Below, piece after piece: positions 1 through 6,779 of a stretch of 11,736 nucleotides of DNA (position 1 is the stretch's first letter; each line of letters begins with the position of its first letter). The stretch is from positions 1-11,736 of the forward strand of contig JAJRBP010000021.1 in the NCBI GenBank assembly GCA_028679405.1, read 5' to 3'. The translations under genes and the position numbers were made by a program. This DNA comes from Methanoregulaceae archaeon. Lineage in GTDB: Archaea; Halobacteriota; Methanomicrobia; Methanomicrobiales; Methanospirillaceae. The notes below the pieces were generated by a model. It searched no databases. It saw only the letters and a program-made list of their open reading frames with translations, and was not told the origin of the DNA.

Positions 1-2
1 AT

Positions 3-92
3 ACAGAACGTTTGGGACAGGAATTAACCGGAAATTGTCCTGCCTGTGGCGAAAAACCACTGGTTATATTTTTCAGGCCGCATCCGCGGTGA
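3..92 (+). CDS. Possible 3' end of a zinc-ribbon protein (partial, left edge)
   Basis: An open frame enters from the left edge and stops at TGA 90-92, giving the last 29 residues of a possible protein. It contains Cys-Pro-Ala-Cys-Gly, one half of a typical zinc-ribbon knuckle, followed by a short hydrophobic stretch (LVIFF). If real, the gene converges on the minus-strand RecA-like gene and overlaps its last 20 bases. The upstream part, including any second CxxC, lies outside the window, so no function can be given. A chance open frame of this length is quite possible; the CPACG knuckle is the only positive argument. Confidence 0.3.
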   Translation, partial: TERLGQELTGNCPACGEKPLVIFFRPHPR

Positions 93-615
93 TGACATGA
101 TCAGAGAACGTGGAGAGTTGTGCCATTACCATAGGCGGGAGACCCTTCTCGACCGCGAACAATACCCCCCTGATCTCGAGGATCCTGAGTTTGTTCGTGA
201 TAAAATGGATGAACTTGAGAATTGATACGGACGGTGAGTACAGGAGCATGGTAGAGATATCATCGAGGACCAGGCACCGCCTGCCTTCGGGAAGGCTCCG
301 GAACCATTCGTTGGCGGCGATTCCGATATCGGTCAGGTTGCCCGGGTTCGAGATGAAGGTGCACAGACCATCGGTCTCCGGGACTTTCCCCCCCGAATAT
401 TTCGTGACCGCATCGATGATGTGTAATCTGGAGAGATCCACTCCGCCGGTCTCGTATATCTTTTTCAGGACTATGTATGGAAGGGTTACCGATACCACGA
501 CCACGGAGTATCCGGACGTGGTCAATTCCCTGATTGTGTCAGTGGTATGATTCTTAAGGGTTGCACTGGTCGCGAGTACGAGATCGATCTCATCCCCCTG
601 GGGTATCAGGACCAT
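73..615 (-). CDS. RecA/KaiC-like protein lacking Walker A (signalling partner)
   Basis: This 180-residue protein looks like a stripped-down RecA/RAD55/KaiC-fold domain. Residues 34-48 form a hydrophobic strand region (YSVVVVSVTLPY). Residues 113-126 (RCLVLDDISTMLLY) have the hydrophobic-strand-plus-acidic form of a Walker B motif, and the C-terminal half has alternating strands and helices. The N-terminus (IDLVLATSATLKNH) has no GxxxxGK[ST] P-loop where one would be expected, so ATP hydrolysis is doubtful. The ATG at 615 follows a GAGG-type ribosome binding site that sits over the end of the preceding gene, only 12 nt upstream. The pair is almost certainly cotranscribed, which suggests the protein works with that REC-PAS protein. 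The fold is inferred from motif pattern and context; the exact family is not recognised. Confidence 0.75.
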   Translation of the reverse strand: MVLIPQGDEIDLVLATSATLKNHTTDTIRELTTSGYSVVVVSVTLPYIVLKKIYETGGVDLSRLHIIDAVTKYSGGKVPETDGLCTFISNPGNLTDIGIAANEWFRSLPEGRRCLVLDDISTMLLYSPSVSILKFIHFITNKLRILEIRGVLFAVEKGLPPMVMAQLSTFSDHVITADAA

Positions 616-627
616 TTTCTTACTTCC

Positions 628-2388
628 TCACTCGATGAGGTACTTCCGGTAGCCCTCGGGAACATTCCTGTAGTCCTCGAGTATGACCCTGTTCAGTTCG
701 TTGATATTTTTCACGACCTGGTCGATATTCCGGACCTGGGTCCTGAGCTGGAGCTGGATCTCCTCGCCCGACATCCGGTCGTCGCAGACCTGTTCGGCGA
801 TATCAGACAACCTGCTCCCGATCAGCTCGATCGGGTTTTTCAGGCGGGATGCAGCCTCGGTAATGTACCCGATGAATGCCTTTTCCATCTCCCTCTGCCT
901 GGTCATGTCCCGTGCGATGTACGCGATGCCGGTGATCGAACCATCGCTGGCAAGGATAGGGGAGAAAGATACGGAGACCTCAACGACCGAACCATCCTTC
1001 CTGATCCTGCGGGTCTCGTGGTGTTCGACACGTTCTCCCCGCTTGATCATTCCGATGATCGCATCCCTTTTCGTCTTTTCCTCGACCGGCAGGAGGTTGT
1101 CTATGGTCCGCCCGATCATCTCCGGAGCAGAATACCCGTAAAGTTTTTCCGCACCGGAATTCCAGGCGGTAATCCGCTCGTTCAAGTCTTCACCGATGAT
1201 TGCGTCCTCTGAAGACTGGACGATAGCGGCAAGCATCGCCTGGATCGCTTCGGCATTCTTCCGCTCGCTGATATCATGAAATATCGCAAGCATTATTCTC
1301 CGCCCTGAAAGGGTGACGCATTTCGAGCTGATGATCACCGGAATTCTCCGCCCGTCCCTGTTGAGAACGATCGCCTCGTTCACCCCTTCGCACACCTCTG
1401 CATCCCTGCCAAACATCGCCGAGTACCTGGATTCCTCTTCCCTGGGATGGAGGTCCGTCTGGTGCATGGTCCGGATCTCTTCAAGGCTCCGGCCCGTCAT
1501 CTCCTGGGCCTTCCTGTTTGCATCGAGCAGTCTCCCGCTGTCGGCATCGGCGATGAAGACCGCATCGTTTGCCGATTCGAAGAGAGACTGGTACCTGCGC
1601 TTGGACTCGATCAGTTCCTCTTCTGCTTTCCTCCTTTCGGTTACATCTTCGCCGATACTGCTGATCCCGATGACAAGGCCGTTCGTGTCGCGAAGGACGG
1701 TATTATTCCAGGCGATGTACCGTACTTCGCCGGTCCGCGTCACGATCTCACCCTCATGGTAGAGGTCGACCTGGGCCTGGATCAGAACTGCATGGAGGGT
1801 CGATCGGACCTCTTTGCGGTCCTTCTCCGGGACAAATACCTCGAACCAGTCCTTCCCGATCACCTCTTCAGCACTCCATCCGGTGAGCTCGAGGAGGTAG
1901 CGGTTGCAGAAGGTGACCCTGTTATCGAGATCGATCTGGACGGCGATCAACCGTATGTTCTCGAGCGTTTCACGGAGCCTCCGGTCGCTCTCGTGCAGGG
2001 CATTGACCGCAAAACGTTCGTTCACTGCTTTCCTTATGAGGTTCCCGAGCTCGGCGAACTGGCTGCGGGGGTCCCCTCCCTTCTGGAGGTAAAAATCGGC
2101 CCCGTTGTTCAGGGCCTCCATCGCCACATGTTCCCTCCCCTTCCCGGTAAAGATAATGAATGGAGTCTCATCCCCACGTGACCGTAAGATACGGAGGAAA
2201 TCTATCCCGTTCATCCCGGGCATGTCATAATCGGATACGATCGCCTCGAACCGCTCAGATTCCATCCTGTGAAGGGCTTCGCCGACCGACTGCGAGCTCG
2301 TGATCCGAAAGTCCCCCGTCCTTTCGAGGAACTCCCGGGTCATCTCGAGTATTTCAGGTTCCTCGTCCACGAGGAGCACGGATATCAT
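628..2388 (-). CDS. Response regulator-PAS-PAS-PAS protein with degenerate DHp-like tail
   Basis: This is a cytoplasmic signalling protein of 586 residues counted from the ATG at 2388. The frame could extend to a GTG at 2478, but the receiver domain begins exactly at this ATG (MISVLLVD), and the 30 extra residues resemble no domain. An AAGGA-like sequence lies just upstream of the ATG. A receiver domain occupies residues 1-120, with acidic pocket DEE (8-10), phospho-acceptor Asp53 in SDYDMP, Thr81 and Lys103. Three PAS domains follow at roughly 137-255, 265-375 and 385-500, each ending in a D[IMV]T/S-type PAC tail. The last 85 residues form a helical segment (AFIGYI...RLKNPIEL) that resembles a histidine-kinase DHp region, but Ser stands where the phospho-acceptor His would be (SRLKNP against HELRTP), and there is no HATPase domain. 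It is therefore unlikely to be a kinase and more likely a sensory or scaffold output protein. It is transcribed away from the pilin-like operon. Confidence 0.88.
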   Translation of the reverse strand: MISVLLVDEEPEILEMTREFLERTGDFRITSSQSVGEALHRMESERFEAIVSDYDMPGMNGIDFLRILRSRGDETPFIIFTGKGREHVAMEALNNGADFYLQKGGDPRSQFAELGNLIRKAVNERFAVNALHESDRRLRETLENIRLIAVQIDLDNRVTFCNRYLLELTGWSAEEVIGKDWFEVFVPEKDRKEVRSTLHAVLIQAQVDLYHEGEIVTRTGEVRYIAWNNTVLRDTNGLVIGISSIGEDVTERRKAEEELIESKRRYQSLFESANDAVFIADADSGRLLDANRKAQEMTGRSLEEIRTMHQTDLHPREEESRYSAMFGRDAEVCEGVNEAIVLNRDGRRIPVIISSKCVTLSGRRIMLAIFHDISERKNAEAIQAMLAAIVQSSEDAIIGEDLNERITAWNSGAEKLYGYSAPEMIGRTIDNLLPVEEKTKRDAIIGMIKRGERVEHHETRRIRKDGSVVEVSVSFSPILASDGSITGIAYIARDMTRQREMEKAFIGYITEAASRLKNPIELIGSRLSDIAEQVCDDRMSGEEIQLQLRTQVRNIDQVVKNINELNRVILEDYRNVPEGYRKYLIE

Positions 2389-2482
2389 GGCATCCTTCCC
2401 GGCAAACGCCCGGATTAATCCGGATCGTTCACATCTGATCAGTTCTATTGAGCCTCTACTATATGAGATCTGGTTCACTATT

Positions 2483-2499
2483 CCCGGTTCGACCCCGGG
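2483..2499. repeat. GC-rich dyad in the divergent promoter region
   Basis: A perfect 5-bp inverted repeat (CCCGG, 7-nt spacer TTCGACC, CCGGG) lies between the minus-strand TATA-like sequence and the expected transcription start of the REC-PAS gene. That position fits an operator or a start-proximal hairpin. It also has exactly the shape of a tRNA T-arm (5-bp stem, 7-nt TTCGA loop), but no tRNA body surrounds it. The dyad itself is seen directly; its function is a guess. Confidence 0.4.
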
Positions 2500-2500
2500 A

Positions 2501-2513
2501 CTAATTTATTAAA
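2501..2513 (-). promoter_or_regulatory. TATA-like element for the REC-PAS/RecA-like operon
   Basis: Read on the minus strand, this is a T-run followed by TTAATAAATTAG, a reasonable archaeal TATA box in an otherwise GC-rich setting. A start about 25 nt downstream would fall near 2480. The transcript would then have a leader of roughly 90 nt to the ATG at 2388, or be nearly leaderless if the GTG at 2478 were used. Confidence 0.45.
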
Positions 2514-2556
2514 AAAACTGCCCTCTTCTCATCTAAAATGGCAAAACAGGGGTAAT

Positions 2557-2566
2557 CATATATATA
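2557..2566 (+). promoter_or_regulatory. TATA box of the pilin-like operon
   Basis: CATATATATA lies 28-37 nt upstream of the ATG at 2594. A start about 25 nt downstream of the box would leave a leader of only a few bases. No Shine-Dalgarno sequence is visible before that ATG, which fits leaderless or near-leaderless translation. Confidence 0.6.
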
Positions 2567-2593
2567 GAGTAAGCAAATACTCCTTGAATTATC

Positions 2594-4159
2594 ATGCGAT
2601 CCCAGCCGGGGGATGAGGGGCTCTCCGAAGTGATCGGGTTCATCCTCATCGTGGCCGTCATCACTATCGTGGCATCCCTCTACCTGACCTACGTGGTTCC
2701 TTCGCAGGGGCGGGAGATGGAGATCGCACAGATGGACTCTGTCAGGGACCAGTTCACCGATTTCAAGATCAGTGCGGATTCCCTTATCATCAATAACGAG
2801 ACCGGGATCACGCTCAGCAAGTCGATCAACCTCGGCACAAGGAGCGGGGCCACCCAGGGCTCATTCCTGAACCTCCCTCTCATGCAGCCGGTCCCGTCCG
2901 GCGGAACCCTCGTGATCAACGGGAGGGACGACCGGATCTCGCTCTTCGTGGAAGGCTATCGGAACGATGCATTGCCGAATCAGGGGTCGAGGTCTCCTTC
3001 CGGTACCGTGGCACCGATCAACTCAAGCAGTCCGCCCACCGCGATTCAGGCTGCGGTCACCGGTATCCCTCCCAGGCACATCTACCTCGTCCTGAGCGTG
3101 AATCATACGTCCGGGTCGGACATATCCCCCACTCTCCCTTCCAGGCCTTCTTCCGTCGTACAGGTTTCGGACAGTGCAAATCCCTCGTGGAAGTTCGAGA
3201 TCGGCGCAGTTCCGGTCACGGATATCACGAATTCTTCCGCATCCGGCTACTCGTACGTATACACGACCGATCTCAGGGTGGTCGCCCTTTCGACGGCAGT
3301 CATCGGGAATCAGGCCCGTACCCTGACGCAGGAATTCACCGCCCGGCGGGGGATCGGCGATGGCGTCGAGTACTCCCTCGACCTCATGGACTTTGTCGAT
3401 GATCTCTCCACAGTCCGGGAGTCTCTCAGGTATCCGCTCACCCTGAACGTCCTGACAGTAAATGTCCCCGGGGGTCCTACAATCACAGCCAGGTACCAGG
3501 TGGAATATCCGTACGCTGCAAGCAACGGCCCCGTCCTCCCGCAGATGGGATCCATCGAGTACAGGTCCGCGAACCGATACTGGATCCAGCAGGATTATTT
3601 CTACCAGGAAGGTGGAGTGTTCCTGCGCCAGGATGATGGAATGGCCCCGAGGATTCTTCCGCTAATATCCGCGACGCGACAGGGGGATCTCCTTCTCGCA
3701 CGCATGAACCACGTTGCCATAGAAGGAGCGGGATCGACCGCGTCGGGCGGGCCGGTCCAGGTCCAGACAAGGCTGGTCTCGAACGAGCAGGTCTCCGGGG
3801 GGTATCCGAATGCGCACAAGGTCACGATTGCAGTAACCGGCTCGGGGGAAAATTCCCTCGTGACGGCCGCAATGTGGGGGGAGACCTTCCGGCGCATCTG
3901 CGCCCAGGCCAACAGCACGGCAGGTGTGCCCTACCAGCCGGGTGCACCGCTTTCCGGGGATAACTGGATGTCGGTCGGGGTAGAGGGGAACATTGCATCC
4001 CTCGTGCTTGCAGGTCCCTACTCCGACCCTGCGATATATGACGTCGAACTCGATCTCTCAATCGTCAGGCTTGCGATAGATGCGCAGGCACCTTCCGGAG
4101 GGACCAACGGGGGGAGCATTTCCCTGCCGGCGGTCAACCTGCAGGGTGTGAGCAGATGA
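2594..4159 (+). CDS. Large secreted protein with archaeal type IV pilin-like N-terminus
   Basis: This 521-residue protein starts with a short polar leader (MRSQPGDEG) followed by a single hydrophobic segment at about residues 10-35 (LSEVIGFILIV...). This is the arrangement of archaeal class III signal peptides, which a prepilin peptidase of the PibD/EppA type processes before the SEVIG-type core. A charged helical stretch follows (SQGREMEIAQMDSVRDQF, about 37-54). The remaining ~460 residues are rich in Ser, Thr, Gly, Val and Pro, have almost no cysteine, and look like an extracellular beta-rich region. At 521 residues it is far longer than a typical archaeal pilin (100-200), so it is more likely a pilin-anchored surface protein or minor pilin. 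It overlaps the next gene by ATGA, so the two are translationally coupled. No domain is recognised beyond the N-terminus. Confidence 0.82.
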   Translation: MRSQPGDEGLSEVIGFILIVAVITIVASLYLTYVVPSQGREMEIAQMDSVRDQFTDFKISADSLIINNETGITLSKSINLGTRSGATQGSFLNLPLMQPVPSGGTLVINGRDDRISLFVEGYRNDALPNQGSRSPSGTVAPINSSSPPTAIQAAVTGIPPRHIYLVLSVNHTSGSDISPTLPSRPSSVVQVSDSANPSWKFEIGAVPVTDITNSSASGYSYVYTTDLRVVALSTAVIGNQARTLTQEFTARRGIGDGVEYSLDLMDFVDDLSTVRESLRYPLTLNVLTVNVPGGPTITARYQVEYPYAASNGPVLPQMGSIEYRSANRYWIQQDYFYQEGGVFLRQDDGMAPRILPLISATRQGDLLLARMNHVAIEGAGSTASGGPVQVQTRLVSNEQVSGGYPNAHKVTIAVTGSGENSLVTAAMWGETFRRICAQANSTAGVPYQPGAPLSGDNWMSVGVEGNIASLVLAGPYSDPAIYDVELDLSIVRLAIDAQAPSGGTNGGSISLPAVNLQGVSR

Positions 4160-5001
4160 GGTCTTCCGGGGATGCGATCTCCGAAGTGATCGGGGCGATC
4201 CTTCTTGTCGCCCTGGTTGTGGGAGCAGTGGGGATATTTGCAGTGACGATATTGTCAGGACCGCTCCCCGAACAGGTGCCGGCGCTCACCATCGTCGCAG
4301 GGAGGGACCCGGCCGATCCCAGGGTCGCATATCTCTACCACGACGGGGGAGATGAGCTTCGGGCCGGACAATTTTTTGTCAGGGTGAATAACCCGGGGGT
4401 CCCGATCACGGTCAACAACGAGGGGCCGATCAGGAGTGCGATCATAAAGGATAACGGTGCCACCGTCGACAGATGGAGTGTCGGCCGGTTGGTCGAGGTA
4501 ACGAATAATGCCCCGGTTACGGAACTCCAGGTGATATATCATGGGAACAGCGGGGACCTCCTCCTTTTCCAGACAGATTTCGCCGGGACCGTGCCGACCC
4601 CGACCTCAACGGTGACGGCGACAGTAACGGTATCGCCAACGGTTACGGGATCGCCGACAACTACTGTGTCCCCCACAACGACGGTGACAACAACTGCGAC
4701 CGCGACAACCACTGCAACAACAACGGTGACAACCACGGCGACAACGACGACTCCGGTCCCGTGCAGCTGCTTCAACATGGTTGATTTTACCTACGCGAAT
4801 ATCGGCAGTCACAACGTTAAGTTTGACGATACGAGCAATCCAGCACCTGATTCCTGCAATTGGGATTTTGGAGACGGGGGGACCTCAAATAAATGCAAGG
4901 AGACTAAACAGTATGCCGCTGCGGGGCTGTTTACGGTTGGCCTCACGGTAAGGAACGGTTGCGGTTCGTGCACGATAACGAAGCCTGTTTCAATCACGTA
5001 A
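4156..5001 (+). CDS. Type IV pilin-like protein with Thr-rich stalk and PKD domain
   Basis: This 281-residue protein has four parts. Residues 1-8 are a polar leader and 9-34 a hydrophobic pilin-like core (SEVIGAILLVALVVGAVGIF), as in the archaeal Pilin_N (DUF1628-type) family. Residues 35-143 form a small globular domain that includes the AGQFFVRVNNPG strand region. Residues 146-202 are a low-complexity Thr/Val/Ala/Pro stalk, probably glycosylated. Residues 203-281 are a PKD domain with the hallmark WDFGDGG at 236-242. The PKD region holds all six cysteines (203, 205, 234, 247, 269, 272), suggesting disulfide stabilisation outside the cell. Its start overlaps the stop of the previous gene by 4 bp. 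The layout (membrane-anchored pilin head, extended stalk, adhesive tip domain) suggests adhesion or a surface appendage. That role is inferred; the domain assignments are well supported. Confidence 0.86.
   Translation: MRSSGDAISEVIGAILLVALVVGAVGIFAVTILSGPLPEQVPALTIVAGRDPADPRVAYLYHDGGDELRAGQFFVRVNNPGVPITVNNEGPIRSAIIKDNGATVDRWSVGRLVEVTNNAPVTELQVIYHGNSGDLLLFQTDFAGTVPTPTSTVTATVTVSPTVTGSPTTTVSPTTTVTTTATATTTATTTVTTTATTTTPVPCSCFNMVDFTYANIGSHNVKFDDTSNPAPDSCNWDFGDGGTSNKCKETKQYAAAGLFTVGLTVRNGCGSCTITKPVSIT
4591..4758 (+). repeat. Low-complexity Thr-rich coding repeat
   Basis: Degenerate tandem units built on ACGGTGACA/ACAACGACG encode the Thr/Val/Ala stalk of the PKD-containing pilin-like protein (residues about 146-201). 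Clusters such as ACGGTGAC recur at several points in the tract. The units are imperfect but similar enough for slippage or recombination to change stalk length between strains. Confidence 0.7.
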
Positions 5002-5025
5002 AACAAAAAATGTCTCGTTTCATCC

Positions 5026-5031
5026 TTTTTT
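5026..5031 (+). terminator. T-run terminator after the pilin-like operon
   Basis: A run of six T lies 25 nt past the TAA at 4999-5001, preceded by a T-rich stretch. This is the usual form of an archaeal intrinsic terminator, with no strong hairpin. An A-run at 5005-5010 gives a matching T-run on the minus strand and could end the convergent mod transcript, though it is about 190 nt beyond modC. The rest of 5002-5196 holds no gene I can support. Confidence 0.45.
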
Positions 5032-5196
5032 CAGGTGACCTTCAAGAATTCCGGGGGTCTGGAATTAAAGAGTTGCGGTACACTGATTGTCAGAGGTGTG
5101 GATATCGTTCCACAATTAAGGCGAATGATCTCCGGGTGAATTCCCCGCACTCCCGCGATGCGGTGGGTTATATGGATGTAAGGCAGGAATCCATAA

Positions 5197-5895
5197 TCAG
5201 AGATCGCCGCTGCGACATATGCAGGCAGGTAAGTCCCCAGGTTTTCCTTCCCATTCCTTCATGCCCCTGCTGATCATGCACACTTTGTCGCCGACGTCCC
5301 TGCAGTCGGTAATCCGGTGGGTGACAACCAGGCAGGGAATAGCATGTTCGGTCACGAAGGTCCGGGCCAGCTCTTTCACCAGGCGGGTGGTGTCGGCATC
5401 AAGTGCAGTAAACGGTTCGTCGAGCATGAGAAGTGAGGGTTCGGTGGCCATCGCCCTGGCGAGGGCGACCCTCTGCTTCTGTCCTCCGGAAAGCTTCCCG
5501 GCTTTTACTTCTGCAAGATCCCGGATATTCATATCATTCAGCCAGTGACCGACCCGTTCCCTGATAAATTCCCTGGACCTGTGTCCGGCACGAAGACCGA
5601 ATGCGATATTGTCACTGACAGAGAGGTGGGGGAAGACTGCAGTATTCTGAGATACATAGCCGATCCGGCGATTTTCAACAGGTATCTCCACACATGTCCC
5701 GGCATCAAAGATTATGGAACCGTCTAGCCGGATCGATCCTCCATCCGGGGGTATGAGACCGGAAATACAGTTCAGGGCGCTTGTCTTCCCTGCGCCATTT
5801 TCCCCCATGAGGACGACGATCTCTCCCGGCCGGGCATGAATGGTAAGATCCAGGGAAAAATCCCTCAGTTTTTTATGGATCGTTGCTTCAAGCAT
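5197..5895 (-). CDS. modC: Molybdate/tungstate ABC transporter ATP-binding protein
   Basis: This 232-residue ABC ATPase would energise oxyanion import through the adjacent permease. All core motifs are present: Walker A GENGAGKT (31-38), Q-loop with SQNTAVFPH (82-90), signature LSGGQKQR (135-142), Walker B LLMLDE (155-160) and switch His193 in VTHR. The usual ModC is about 350 residues, with a C-terminal TOBE/MOP oxyanion-binding domain. Here the protein ends soon after the nucleotide-binding domain, so that regulatory domain is absent. The ATG at 5895 overlaps the modB stop by 8 bp, indicating coupled translation. ABC ATPases of related uptake systems look alike; the mod assignment rests on the neighbours. 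Confidence 0.88.
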   Translation of the reverse strand: MLEATIHKKLRDFSLDLTIHARPGEIVVLMGENGAGKTSALNCISGLIPPDGGSIRLDGSIIFDAGTCVEIPVENRRIGYVSQNTAVFPHLSVSDNIAFGLRAGHRSREFIRERVGHWLNDMNIRDLAEVKAGKLSGGQKQRVALARAMATEPSLLMLDEPFTALDADTTRLVKELARTFVTEHAIPCLVVTHRITDCRDVGDKVCMISRGMKEWEGKPGDLPACICRSGDL

Positions 5896-6709
5896 GGAAC
5901 GCCTCCCTGCGGGCGAGAAGCCTGACTGCGATCATGATCGCAAACGAGATAATAACAAGCAGGATGGAGATCGTAAGCCCGACGGCAAAATTTCCCTCCA
6001 TGCCGACGTACACTGCAAGCGGCATGGTCTGGGTAACCCCAGGGAGGTTTCCGGCAAACATGATCGTGGCCCCGAACTCTCCAAGTGCCCGCCCGAATGT
6101 CATCACTGCGCCGGAAACAAGTCCGTTCGCGGTCAATGGCAGGGTAATCAGGGCAAAGATCCGCAGGGGGGATGCTCCGAGGGTCCGTGCCGTCTGCTCG
6201 TAGGCCGGGTCGAGTTGCTCGAAAAGCGATTTCGCCTGCCTGAGATAGAATGGGGAAGCGACAAAGATCTGTGCCATGATTACGGCGAGGGTCGTAAACG
6301 CAACACTTATCCCGGACAGGGAGAGGTACTGTCCCAGGATACCAACCCTCCCCCAGAGAATAAGGAGAGCGAGGCCGGCAACCGCGGGTGGAAGCACGAG
6401 CGGGAGGTCGATGAGGGTGTCGACCACTACTTTACCGGGATAATTATTCCGGCAGTGGACATAGGCAAAAGGTGTGCCGACAAGGATTACCACTCCAAGG
6501 GATACCGTCGAGGTGAACAGGCTCAGGAACAAAGCGCTGATGACATCTGGCGTTGAAAGGGAGGAAAAGAAGAGTTCAGGACTGGTCCGGAAAAACAGCG
6601 CGACTACGGGCAGGGCAAGATAGAGAGTCACAGAGGTGATCAGGACAGCGCCAGCTATACAGGTCACGGTCTTCCTGAACTTCCTGGAAAAGACCGGTGC
6701 AGAATTCAT
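5888..6709 (-). CDS. modB: Molybdate/tungstate ABC transporter permease
   Basis: This is an inner-membrane permease of 273 residues from the ATG at 6709; a GTG at 6742 would add 11 residues, and neither start has a strong ribosome binding site. Several hydrophobic spans are visible, beginning with one near residues 16-40. The DLPLVLPPAVAGLALL stretch is typical of ModB/CysT-type permeases. The EAA cytoplasmic loop that docks the ATPase is clear (YEQTARTLGASP...TLPL, about residues 170-192). The FGRALGEFGATIMFAGN segment is another hallmark of the molybdate/sulfate permease group. It lies between modA and modC in one minus-strand operon, about 70 nt after the modA stop with this start. Molybdate against tungstate specificity cannot be read from the permease. 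Confidence 0.9.
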   Translation of the reverse strand: MNSAPVFSRKFRKTVTCIAGAVLITSVTLYLALPVVALFFRTSPELFFSSLSTPDVISALFLSLFTSTVSLGVVILVGTPFAYVHCRNNYPGKVVVDTLIDLPLVLPPAVAGLALLILWGRVGILGQYLSLSGISVAFTTLAVIMAQIFVASPFYLRQAKSLFEQLDPAYEQTARTLGASPLRIFALITLPLTANGLVSGAVMTFGRALGEFGATIMFAGNLPGVTQTMPLAVYVGMEGNFAVGLTISILLVIISFAIMIAVRLLARREAFHA

Positions 6710-6779
6710 GTACTTTTGGTTCCGGGGCAGGTGTTGCAACACATAGTACTTTCCAGGCGATGGAAAAACTGGGTCGGGT

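Noticed and set aside
547..2181. Long plus-strand open frames (547-1212 and 1447-2181) opposite the REC-PAS gene
   Set aside because: They lie antisense to a gene with clear domains, and their products look like mirror translations of its GC-rich codons with no recognisable motif.
2483..2499. tRNA gene suggested by a TTCGA T-arm-like stem-loop
   Set aside because: No matching acceptor, D-arm or anticodon arm is found upstream, and the following bases are AT-rich with no CCA or plausible acceptor stem.
4539..4812. Minus-strand valine-rich and Cys/Arg-rich frames opposite the Thr-rich stalk
   Set aside because: They are products of reading the ACGGTGACA-type repeats on the other strand.
5011..5273. 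Plus-strand frame with two CxxC pairs between the pilin-like operon and modC
   Set aside because: The spacing hints at a zinc ribbon, but there is no ribosome binding site, it overlaps the coding end of modC by 77 bp, a T-run terminator sits just inside its start, and codon use is unlike the neighbours.
5840..6556. Plus-strand frame of 238 codons opposite modB
   Set aside because: It is antisense to a permease with all family motifs; its very polar, low-complexity product resembles nothing known.
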